From Stratiolaelaps scimitus (Eukaryota > Arthropoda > Arachnida > Mesostigmata > Laelapidae), in NCBI GenBank assembly GCA_019614645.1, contig JABWDB010000113.1, positions 36,736-100,735 of the forward strand: a stretch of DNA of 64,000 nucleotides, in the 5' to 3' direction. Positions within the stretch are counted from its first letter, which is position 1, and each line of letters begins with the position of its first letter. Under the pieces are notes generated by a model, which saw nothing but the letters and a program-made list of their open reading frames with translations, was not told the DNA's origin and did no database searches. Position numbers and translations under genes: made by a program. Shown here one piece after another: positions 54,290 to 64,000 of the stretch.

Positions 54290-55410
54290 GTTTCAGTCTG
54301 CATATACTTTTACCTGTTCGATTGTTGCCCCAATCGAGGGCTACCTGCTAACGTAGTCTGCTATTATGTTTCGTCTTCCCTGGTATGCACCTTACTACCA
54401 CATCGCATCTTGTAAATTCGGGGCATCCACTGAAACCTTTTAGGACCTTAGACCAAAGGTTAGAGGCGTAAATACACTTCACAAAAGCTTGTGGTCGGTG
54501 TGTACGGCCACCTTGTTTCTTGTGTATATGTAGTTTTTGCATGCCCTCAGTATGGCCAAACACTCCTTTTCTATGACTGGGTCTTCCTTTTCCGTAGCGC
54601 TTAATGGATGGGATGTACCTGCTTTGGGTTTGCCTTCTGCTAGGCACTAGCGCTCCCCCTGGTCCCGTAATCGCTTGCGTCTGCTTGTACCGTTATTGGT
54701 GTGTTCTTATCTCAAGGTAAAGGTAAAGGTTCAATGGTGGGAGGGTGGGTAGGAGGGTGTCGGTCTCTCAGTCAGCTTCCGTTGAATGGCTCTGAGCGCT
54801 TTCTCTTCTTAGCCTTGCCATTGTAATTCGTATTGTTTCTGAGTGAGTCTGGGGATAGGCTCTGTGAGGTGGGAGAGGTCAGGGACGAACGACAGCATAT
54901 AGTTGACGCACCCGAGGAAGCTCATCGCTCCCTTGACGTCTTTAGGCGATGGCATATCTGGTATTGTCTTGATTTTTTTTATCATAGTTTTTTTGCCTTG
55001 ACCTTTTGTTGCATCATAGTCCTACTACGCGAGTTTTCTTGGAAATGGCTTGTAGAGTTCTAAAGTGGTCTTCTATGGCCTCACTTAATGAATCGTCTCC
55101 CCCCCCCCCAGGCAATCGTATCGTCTGCGGTTAGTCCAGCGCATGACTGTATTTGAAATCTTTGGGATCAGAAGCGATTTACTGGTATTTAGTGTCCAGT
55201 ACTGTAAAAACCTTCGTTATACTTAACCGATGGAGTTTGTCGTTTAGCGTGGGTATTGGGTATCTTGGTCTTGGTATGACATTGTCTTACCACCCGGTTC
55301 CACTTCTTCGTTTGATTCCTGGATCAGTCCCAACAAATGTCAGCTGCCAGCAGCGTTTCCAGCTCCTGATTTGAAGCCTGACGGATCTCCGTGCGTCGTC
55401 CCTACTGATA
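54290..55410 (-). pseudogene. Ty3/gypsy pol relic: RT and RNase H
   Basis: On the minus strand, in protein order: VIPRPRYPIPTLNDKLHRLS and ITKVFTVLDTK (early RT motifs, about 55195-55300); IPDMPSPKDVKGAMSFLGCV with NYMLSFVPDLSHLTEP (RT/RNase H connection, about 54840-54985); ATEKEDPVIEKECLAILRAC and VAVHTDHKLL (RNase H, about 54480-54600). The YxDD block between the first two is deleted. Multiple frames, stops and a SINE-1-tail-like scrap interrupt it. No LTR was identified. Confidence 0.75.
54716..54740 (-). mobile_element. possible SINE-1 tail scrap
   Basis: GGTAAAGGTAAAGGTTCAAT resembles the plus-strand view of minus-strand SINE-1 ends (compare 13842 and 19127). Only about 25 bases. Confidence 0.3.
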
Positions 55411-56013
55411 GTAATCGCTATCGATCCCAACGTCATCGATCGTAGCTTATCATAAGTTTCAATAATTGGTCTGTCTTTGTGGTCAATGTGCACGTCGTCT
55501 ACCTTCGTCTTCACGGCTTTGAAATGTGTGGAAAGCCATGATATTGGAAGTCGCGGCTCTGTCTAGAAGAGCGCGAAGTTCAGTGATTTGCTCGTAGTAC
55601 CGACTCGTGGTACCGCGTACAGCGTGCGTTTAGGCATTTGGCCTACGTCCTGTCTGGAACGAGTCGTCGGTCTCATATCCTCCACATGTTTCTTCATCCT
55701 GAAGCATCCTCACGGTGCGCATTCTGTCTCTGTTTGGAACTACATACACCGGGCGAAGTGGTTCCTTTTGCTGTGTACGTGTTTGCATGCCTGATCAGTG
55801 TCTGGACACTTTCTTTATGAATGTGAACTTCCGCATATCTGGAAAATTTGTGGATCACTCCCAGAGAGGCCCAGGGAATGCTGTACGGTTCACAAGACAG
55901 ATATCCAGATCAAAATTGCTAACTTCCAACATTTCAAACTGACTCAGACAAACCCTGTTAGTACGGGTGCAACTCATCTATGAGCTATCTGGATCCGCAT
56001 CTGCCTGACGGAT
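55411..56013. other. possible decayed LINE-E C-terminal and 3' flank
   Basis: About 55935-56005 (GACTCAGACAAACCCTGTTA, CTATCTGGATCCGCATCTGC) is a diverged copy of 57013-57080 in the Z unit. The preceding plus frames (55588-55820) include a Cys-rich stretch but no firm motif. Confidence 0.4.
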
Positions 56014-57440
56014 TCTAGAGTTCTACCACTTCACATATGCAGCATGGCTTACCGTGCCATTTACGATAAGCTCCGTAAGCGAGAGCAGCAAGATATCGGC
56101 CAGACGCATGGTGTGGTCATGAGTGGCCATACGCCTTGAGATGTTGCTGAGAAATTCAAAAAGTAGAGTGCAGAATGATATCTAAATGAGTTCTACATCG
56201 TTGATTTTAACGTCTAGTCCCTTGTGAGGTTATCGGAACGTTACAAGTTGCATCAGATTCTCCTTTCAAAGTTGCGCTGGAGTTGCTCGAGATCAAGATT
56301 GTGTCCGTTGCTTCCTGCGGGCTCGAAGTTACTTGGGAGCATCTTTCGGCCGCACAACTCGAGTGGCTGGACCGGGTAAAGCCGTCATTTCTGAAAGGCG
56401 TTATGGGGGTGATACAGTGTTCGGGACGGAATTGCTTAGCCTAACCCCTTGGTGACAACCCCTTACTTGTTCAAAACCTGAGGCTCTGTTTCTTGTGACT
56501 AACGATCAATGGATGGAGGATCACTCAGAATGAAGCGAAATATTGTAACTCATTTTACAATATGCGGTTTTCATCATGTTAATGTGTAGGAGAGAGGGCG
56601 CTACCACAAGCCCAACTCAAACCGTTTATGTACATATTGCAACGATGTTTGCGCCAGATATCACGTGTGACCTATATACTATTATATATCTATATTCCAT
56701 GCTCATAGATATGCAAGTGTCGGTGACAGTCAGCTACTGATCTCGGATAGTGTTTTGCAAAGCATTTGATTGAGAATTCCAAAAAATGACTAAAGCAGAT
56801 GTATCCCCCGGTCCAGGCGATACCAACTCTCAATGACCTGTAACACGATAACATTACAAGTAACATGAGCAGCTGCAGAACAAATCCAGATGCACTGGTT
56901 TGTTGTAGAGAGCTAACTGAGTTCTGCCACCCCTCTGGGGCTGGTTTGATCTATCAGGAGGAACATATGACATGGACATCGATGGTGAACTGATTTTCAA
57001 CGTCTCAGATTGACTCAGACAGAACCTGTTAGAACGGGTGCATATCAACTATACGCTATCGGGATCCGCACCTGCCTGGCAGATTCGGTGGCGATCATAC
57101 ACGTTAATGCTAAGAAAGTGCTATCACAATATGTTCGCAACCACGTTTGAATGTGTACCAGCGTGTTTCCTTTTAATGATAATAATAATTATTATTGCTT
57201 TGTTACACAAGAAATCTGATTAATTCTTCGACCAAAGTTAGCAGCTAACTCCTGTCCAACTTTAACCCAAAGCAAAGCCCCCACCACAGATGGCAGAATA
57301 GTTTCTCGTAGCTCTGCTTGAAGAAGGACGATCCTGTACTGTATAGTAATAATAAGAAGCTCCGAAGATCTGGACACTCTCACCACTTTTGATGATTAAG
57401 CACAAACGTTACTCCACTACACAATGGGAACTAAATAAAA
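56014..57440 (+). repeat. Z unit b, left part
   Basis: It matches 19640-21375, including the LINE-E scrap (about 56260-56420, EIKIVSVASCGLEVTWEHL) and CCAAAGTTAGCAGCTAACTC. It lies directly left of Z unit c in the same orientation; 57440-57984 separates them. Confidence 0.85.
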
Positions 57441-57542
57441 AAGGTAATTAACTCTATCCGCGAAGTTCAGGCCACGACATCGAAAGAGAGAAATGTTCCA
57501 ACTAGTTCCAGGCAACGACAGCCGTTGGCAGTCTAGCGGATA

Positions 57543-57607
57543 TTTTTCGAGTTTACCTCCTATCCTCCTATCTCCTATCTCCTCCTATCCTCCTATCCTC
57601 CTATCTA
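57543..57607. repeat. (TCCTA)-type pyrimidine tandem repeat
   Basis: Imperfect units of CCTCCTAT and CTCCTAT repeat about nine times. Confidence 0.85.
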
Positions 57608-57989
57608 ATATAGTTTAAATTATTATATTTTTCGTTCAGGGTCTAGCTCCGTGTGCTGGTGTAGGAGCGCCTACTTAGCTATTGGTGAGTTTCAACCCTA
57701 AGGTAGCTCTGCAGCCTGTAGATCGCTGGCGATGGCTGCGGAAGTTACAAGTTTATAGGTTCAAGAACCTAAACACGGTCGAGATACAAAGTCAATTACA
57801 TAAGGATTCTCGTCTAGAAAGCTTTCACTACGAAATCATGGAGTACGCTGGATAGACAATAGTTCAAATGGATCAGAAGGCTTCTCCAAGAAGAAGTCGT
57901 CAGAAGCCGGCCGACCTACTCCGGCACGATCCATCGAACGCTGGTCGCGAGGTGTCGGACGACAATCGCCGTCGGAGCCTTGTTTGCGC

Positions 57990-58175
57990 ACTGCGCTGAG
58001 GTTGTTTGATAGATTCAAGGTGGCGGCGGCGCCGCTCGTTACTTTCTACGAGCTCGACCTTACTTGGGGGCACCTGTCGCCCGAGCAACTCGAGCAGCTG
58101 GACCTAGTGGAGCCGTCATTTCTGAAAGGCGTTATACAGGGGGGGCTATACAGTGTTAGGCACGGAATTGATTAG
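57990..58175 (+). pseudogene. LINE-E C-terminal fragment in Z unit c
   Basis: The plus frame reads APLVTFYELDLTWGHLSPEQ and LEQLDLVEPSFLKGVI, matching 19890-20065. It is diverged more than the rest of the unit, so it may be a separate copy. Confidence 0.7.
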
Positions 58176-59486
58176 TCTACCACCGTTGGCGACAACCCCC
58201 GACAATTTGTGTTCAAGGGCAAAGGTCTCGTTTCAAGCTGCCAATGATGCCAATTTACTCATAATTCATTGGGATGTGAGAAAGTACGATGGCAGATATC
58301 GAGGCGGAACTCTTCAATACGGCTGTCATGGCTAACGATCAATGGACGGAGGGCAGACACTCATGCCGAAGCGACATATTGTAACTCATTTTACAATATG
58401 CGGTTTTCATCATGTTAATGTGTAGGAGAGAGGGCGCTACCACAAGCCCAACTCGAACCGATTATGTGCATATTGCAATAATGTTTGCGCCAGATATCAC
58501 ATGATGACCTATATACTATTATATATCCAGATTATTCCATGCTCATAGATATGCAAGTATCGAAGACAGTCAGCTACTGATCTCGGATAGTGCTTTGCAA
58601 AGCATTTGATTGAGATTTCCAAAACCTGACTAAAGCATGTACCCCCGGTCCGGGCGATACCAACTCTCAATGAACTGCCCCCCCCCCCCCGCAAAAGTGC
58701 TTCCGATTCAGAAAGGTTTCGTTAGCTACCAAGAGACTCCATGATCAATCGCACCGATTGCTGCATTGCGACCACATTGGCACCAAGTTCTACCTATCCT
58801 GTAGGAGACAAGTAACATGAGCAGCTGCAGAACAAATCCAGATGCACTGGTTTGTTGTAGAGAGCTAACTGAATTCTGCCACCCCTCTGGGGCTGGTTTG
58901 ATCTATCAGGAGGAACATATGACATGAACATCGATGGTGAACTGACTTTCAACGTCTCAGATTGACTCAGACAGACCCAGTTAGAACGGGTGCATATCAA
59001 CTATACGCTATCGGGATCCGCACCTGCCTGACAGATTCGGTGGCGATCATACACGTTAATGCTAAGAAAGTGCTATCACAATGTGTTCGCATCCACGTTT
59101 GAATGTGGTAGCAGCGTGTTTTCTTTTAAGGATAATAATAATTATTATTATTATTATTATTGCTTTGTTACACAAGAAATCTGATTAATTCTTCGACCAA
59201 AGTTAGCCCCTAACTCCTGTTCAACTTTAACCCAAAGCAAAGCCCCCACCACAGTTGGCAGAATAGTTTCTCGTAGGTCTGCTTGAAGAAGGACGATCCT
59301 GTACTGTACAGTAATAATAAGAAGCTCCGAAGATCTGGATAATGTTAGCGCTTTAGATGAGTAACAACAAACGCCGATCTACTACACAATAGGAACTAAA
59401 ATAAGCAATTCGATTTTTCTTCAGGGTCGCTAACCTCTATCTACTAAATCATATTCTAACGGTTCTCTTTCTTTCTCTCTGTTCAG

Positions 59487-59640
59487 GGTGTAATCATATT
59501 TTAGGACTGACACTCAGCCTTCAACATTTAACGTCCACGGCATTGCTTCGTACGATGGACCTCTAAATGCAAATGTGCAACGGTGGCGATCGAACCCATA
59601 TGTTCTCTTACGAGTGTGCTCCTATTGATAAGCAGGACCA
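59487..59640 (-). mobile_element. SINE-2 relic in Z unit c
   Basis: Same site and sequence as 21465-21625 and 47228-47375. Confidence 0.6.
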
Positions 59641-60382
59641 CCAGGCCACCAGATTGGCTCAACTCTGTCCAGGGTCCGTGAGGCCAACACAGGACAGTTT
59701 ACTTTATACTGTTCACTGTCCAAGGCTGTACAGGACTGCCCCATATGAAATAAGAATTACGAAATTGTGATTCATTAATTGAGATCGGTTGTGTCTCTTG
59801 GTAGAGATATCATTCACTAGAAGGAATCAGTAGATTAGAGGAGCTCGTCGTCAAGGCCAACCGCGACAAACAGTCCACATAACATGTAGTATAGTATGTT
59901 TGATTGAAATTACAACAATGATTACACGCAGAGTTCAGCGAGACAGACTTGAACTAAATCCTAGTTATTAAGATTAGAAAGTAAGGACATTTTGGGTCCT
60001 AGACTTGAAATTCTAGCCCAAGAAGCAAAATTAAAACAAAGTTTGTTTCACACTATACAGAACTTGATTTTATTTATTGTAAACGAGTTGCGAGAGACTA
60101 GATCAGATGTAGTCGGACACTTAAAATAGTGCACTCCATTATCCAATGGTACGTGCTATTGTTATTGTTTATACATATTAAGTGCTCTGTATACATTAAG
60201 GCACTTTAAAATGACTAACCGGGGGTACTAGCTCTCGCCCAATGGTCTTGAGTTCGGGGGTGAGAGGGGGGGTGAGAGTAATATAAATAATGTTAGACTA
60301 GATATGGAATTAGATATTGACCGGAGGGAGTGAGGGCCACTGTGGTTAATATACCTATGTTCCCTGTCAAAGGAACCCGAGG

Positions 60383-61118
60383 CTAACAGCCAGTTCCTCG
60401 TCTTGCCGCTGACCGAATAGAAAGGTCAAGCGGATACTCCTGCACCGGAGGGAGGTTCGCCCGGGCCCAGAGCATTGGCCACATCCACTGTATGCTGTTG
60501 CGAGATTCAGGCGACTCTCGCTCAACGCCACTTGATGGGTCTTCCATCTGGCTGAGGCCTCCACTCCCTTCGGCTGGGGGCACTGACTGCTTTACCTTGT
60601 TGCCAAGCTCGGCAGCCGTGTGAACTCTTCGTTCATGCCTCTCTACCTTGGCAGAGTTCACTGACGAAAAGTCACACGCCCGGCACTTCGTCACCCCATG
60701 GACGCGTCGGTGGATGCTCAATTTTTTAGATGTTTTGAATTCAGCACCACACTGTTCACAAGGAAGCTTGTGAGCAGCCTTGAAGTGTGCGTCCACCTCG
60801 GCCGGGCTGTTGAATTTTTTGGGGCAGTCTTTGCACCGGAGCGGATCGTCCTTTGCGTGGATCTTTAAATGTTCCGCAAGGGCGTCCGCTCGCGCCCGTT
60901 TGTCCCCACACTCCGGACATACGAAAGGTTTTTCCAGAGTGTGGGTCTTGATGTGCCGCTCTAGGTGATGCCGCCTGTATGATTTATACGGGCAGCCATC
61001 TTCGAGGCATGCAAACACTGTCCCTTCAACAACCACGGCCCGAGAATTGGGGAATAACCGCGCTGTTGGCCCTTCTTGTTGTTGTTGTTGCTGTTGCTGT
61101 TGTTCTTGTTCTTGTTGT

Positions 61119-61181
<63 letters not shown>

Positions 61182-61361
61182 TGTTGTTGTTGTGGTTGTT
61201 GTTGCCTGCTGCTGCTGTTGCTGCTGCTGTTGTTGTGGTTGTTGTTGCTGCTTCTGCTGCTGCTGTTGTTGTGGTTGTTGTTGTTGTTGCTGTTGCTGTT
61301 GTCGTTGTTGTGGTTGTTGTTGCTGCTGCTGTGCAGAAGCTGAGTTGTCGGTGACCTCCAT
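60383..61361 (-). pseudogene. zinc-finger gene copy 2, frameshifted in the polyQ tract
   Basis: The start (MEVTDNSASA, ATG at 61361) is kept, and the finger region from about 61070 to the stop at 60383-60385 is open with all five fingers (finger 2 here has H-x3-H) and the EYPLDLS tail. An extra base at 61205/61206 (GTTGCCTGCTG where the repeat should read GTTGCTG) shifts the Gln frame to Thr/Ala, which ends at a stop at about 61026. The fingers could only be made from another start or by frameshifting. Conservation of the fingers suggests a recent break or a sequencing error. Confidence 0.8.
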
Positions 61362-61610
61362 GTCTTCTGGTGATCGTTGGTACACGAATCGAACGAAGAG
61401 TAACGCAGAGGAACGGTACTGCTTTGCCTAAGCACGTGTTGACAATGATGATGATAGAAGACAGAGTCCTCAAGGTTCTAATTTGAACAGTAGAAACGTC
61501 GTCAATGAGGTGAACCACAGGAGTTAAATATTCTTTAGCAGGGCACTCACTCTCCAGCTTTGAGGTGAGGATATATGTTGTGTGTGAGAGCTGCAAGGGG
61601 CCGAAAGCCT

Positions 61611-61627
61611 ATCTATGGTCCATAGAT
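61611..61627. promoter_or_regulatory. 17-nt palindrome upstream of zinc-finger copy 2
   Basis: Identical to 23763-23779, with the same flanks. Confidence 0.45.
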
Positions 61628-62009
61628 GAGCCTCAACTCGTCGGTTTCATCTCCAGCTCCGCCTCAAATCTGGCCAATTAGTGAGACGCCCACCTCATCA
61701 ACCAATCAGTTCATACACAAGGTCCTTTGTCTATGAGAGAGACAACTGAGATCAGAGCCATCCTCATTTAGGGGCTCCCGGTGAACTCAACTATTGCCGA
61801 TAGGGATATCTCATTTTTTATTTATTACAATGTGTTGTGACCTCGTTGTCGTCTTGTCGATATTGTACTTTTATGATTACTTACGCCATGCATGTTCATA
61901 AGATATTAAATGTTGGCTGTGGGTCAGCCCGAAAAAATTAAAATTAAATTCATAATATATTTATACTTCCAGAAAGCAATGTTGTGGTGAATCAGCAAGA
62001 TCGAAGATA

Positions 62010-62640
62010 ACTTATTTCCGGAACTGAAATTTTAACAATACTTAGGTTCCCGACTAAAAAATAGAGTAAAACTAAGAGTGCATTATCGCCAAATTTGTCA
62101 TGCAATTACGATTCCACAATTATAGTAGATTATTCTGTCAACAGATGTATACATTCACAATATTCAAATTATTTACAATTCACAATATTCAGATTATTTA
62201 ATTTACACAATTATATACCATTATCACTGCAGTCTTTTCTTTATCTCATTGGCAAACTTCCTGGTAGAGGTAAGCTCCCTAACCTCCTTCGGGAACGAGC
62301 TCCAAACCAACGGCATCCTATAAGCTAGAGACTGGCAGGTAGCTACTTTGACGGCTGTAGGTAGCGCAAACTCTGTTGGCCGGCGAGAAGTTTTTCTGTC
62401 GACGACCACGATGGGGAACGCGTATCCGGCGGGATAATACCCTTGATAAGTTTCAAAGCCAGGATCGCGGTGGAAACCTAACTTAACTTATCCACAGTGA
62501 GGAGTCTGTATCTGCTATAAATGTCGGCAACAGACTCTCTGCGGGTCCTTCCAAACACTGCTCGAAGTGCCTCGTTTTGAATTACTTCTCCTCTATCTAC
62601 TAACTCTTCTATATCCATTGCCCCAGATTGACATGACATA
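62010..62640 (-). mobile_element. LINE-F fragment in Z unit c
   Basis: The counterpart of 24158-24840 (DRGEVIQNEALRAVFGRTRR in the frame 62478-62672, then a frameshift into 62224-62409). The upstream RT part present in unit a (24845-25107) is deleted and replaced by three short tandem copies of a CATGACATATCC-like unit at 62631-62669. Confidence 0.8.
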
Positions 62641-63509
62641 TCCCATGACATACTCCCATGACATATCCTCAATTCGATATACTGGATTCCTCTTCACTGA
62701 ATCCTCTGAATAGATCATGGGCTTATGGGGAAAGCTTGCTTACAACGCAAAATCAGGTAGTTAACGACACATGAAAGCTATGATTTTCACCTTTTTTGGC
62801 CAACTTCAAATCTCCAGAGACAAGTCTCCCCTCTCTATACTGACACCACGGGTGCCGAAGTCAGTGAGAAATCTTCCTACGCGACAGTCTGTAGTGTAGG
62901 TTGCGATAGTTGTGATGGTGTTCGAGATCGACGGGGTATCCGTAGATCTGAATGTCACGCTGCGTCAGACTGATGCTTGATCGTATCTTGTTACCTATCT
63001 CTAAAGACAACACGATTTTTCGGTGCGTACTGATCGCCGCCTCGTACATGACTGCTGTCTAGAGACCAGAGAGCTCCTGCTTTATTGTTGCACCAAGGAT
63101 TCAAGTTTGGTGCGAAGTTTGCTGAATGCGTACCTATGTACGTGTGTTGTACACACGCTGAGAACAATAGAAGCATCATAATTATTGTACATTCTCTTAC
63201 AAGGCCCGTGAATTGAATTATTGAGCCTGCAATTTCGACAACACTAGTGTAATATATCACAATTATTGACAGCCAGTGTCGTCTTGTCCCGCTCTAGTGC
63301 CCGCGTTCGATTCGTGGTTAACTGTCGAAGGGCCCAGCTTATTTTCAACGAGCAAGTCATGTTATGGAGCATAACTTCATTCGTTCATAGAACATTGAGG
63401 CTTATTGGTCGATCTAGCACTTGTACAATGTTTACCAAAAAAAAAATGCATGATGTTTAAGGAGCATCATCAATGACTTAGGATAGTGCAACATTCTTCT
63501 CCAGAACCA

Positions 63510-63712
63510 TTAGTGGATTGTCCACGCTGACTCACAGCCTTAAACATTTGGATGTCCACGGAACTGTGGTCGGCATTGCTTCATAAGAGGGACCCCTTAA
63601 ATGCAAATCTGCAACAGCGGGGGATCGAACCCTTGTGTGTGTGTGCACCTCCTTGTCTCCCCCGGTTGCAAGGAGCACGCGAATGCACTACGCCGACGGT
63701 TCTGGAACCACA
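63510..63712 (-). mobile_element. SINE-2 copy in Z unit c
   Basis: Same insertion as 25955-26160; the GT/CA run inside it is two units shorter. Confidence 0.7.
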
Positions 63713-63983
63713 TGGGCGCATATTTAGTGAATAATCCATATGTTTGTCGGCTTGTAAGTAGTTAGTTCGCTTGATTGAACCGGAGAAGGCCTCCAGGCCT
63801 GACGTGTCCTAAAATTTGATCTCGGCCTATTCGATTTTGTCTAGACTTTCTTGTCCTGGACGACCTCATCAGACCTCAAGCGTGAGGCCAACATATAGGA
63901 CTACCGTCGACACGGTCTTTGTTCCATATATACGGAGTAATATGTTCAAATATCATCTCACTGTGATATTCCATTGTTTACGT

Positions 63984-64000
63984 CAGCGCGGTGGCTTGGA
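63984..64000 (+). mobile_element. SINE-1 copy, cut by window end
   Basis: CAGCGCGGTGGCTTGGA is the SINE-1 5' end, as at 26401-26417. Confidence 0.75.

Larger units (their letters stand above)
57984..64000. repeat. Z unit c, runs off the window
   Basis: Collinear with 19880-26417 of Z unit a with high identity. Differences: frameshifted and shorter polyQ tract, fewer 25-bp units, a deletion of about 270 bases in LINE-F, and a 30-base insertion near 63720. SINE-1 begins at 63984, as at 26401 in unit a. Confidence 0.9.

Overview
This is nuclear DNA from an animal, most likely an arthropod or a related invertebrate; the species cannot be named from the sequence. Pointers are GT-AG introns, BEL/Pao and Ty3/gypsy pol relics, several non-LTR retrotransposon (LINE) clades, two tRNA-derived SINE families, many (TA)n tracts and polyglutamine C2H2 zinc-finger genes. 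Nothing prokaryotic (operons, CRISPR, insertion sequences) was seen. Most of the window is nested, decayed mobile DNA.

The clearest ordinary host gene is a five-exon plus-strand gene at 15823-18464 for a 358-residue DUF2236 (MpaB / rubber-oxygenase-like) protein. All four introns have good splice sites and matching phases. A second protein-coding theme is a zinc-finger family: an intact 360-codon gene on the minus strand at 22427-23509 (long polyQ tract, five C2H2 fingers, C-terminal CtBP-type PLDLS motif), a frameshifted copy at 60383-61361, a truncated copy at 42476-42828 and a scrap at 42985-43100. They sit in a repeated block, here called the Z unit (19640-26400, 57984-64000; partial copies at 30825-31195, 37186-42870, 46617-47818 and 56014-57440). 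Two further ORFs keep company with Z units: an acidic 157-residue protein at 46112-46585, with degenerate copies at 43153-43345 and 36885-36990, and a one-helix membrane protein at 42090-42449.

Mobile elements, with labels used below. CR1-like LINE: full length at 37755-41967, with an 8-bp target-site duplication, an esterase-type ORF1 and a broken ORF2, inserted into a Z unit. RLE-LINE: restriction-like-endonuclease LINE, best copy 33921-35183, five more fragments. LINE-F: fragments at 4073-5235, 6465-6632, 24158-25060, 36219-36440 and 62010-62640. LINE-E: a twin-priming-like inverted copy at 2800-3660 and C-terminal scraps in Z units. LINE-J: 5'-truncated copy with an intact RT at 51078-52523. 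SINE-1 is tRNA-derived and shares its 3' tail with LINE-F, suggesting it uses LINE-F machinery. SINE-2 is a second tRNA-derived family fixed inside Z units. Rep-B (about 1 to 1.4 kb, long and short forms) and Rep-C are unclassified interspersed repeats.

Layout: 0-13 kb is mostly non-coding with LINE-E, LINE-F, Rep-B and Rep-C; 13-19 kb holds SINEs, a (TA)n cluster and the DUF2236 gene; 19.6-26.5 kb is a Z unit; 26.7-31.9 kb is Rep-B/RLE-LINE/Rep-C; 32.2-35.3 kb is BEL, gypsy and RLE-LINE debris; 36-44 kb is a Z unit split by the CR1-like LINE; 46-48 kb is the acidic ORF plus part of a Z unit; 48.3-52.6 kb is Rep-B, RLE-LINE and LINE-J; 54.3-55.4 kb is a gypsy relic; 56-64 kb is more Z sequence. 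Family assignments rest on motifs read by eye, not on database searches.
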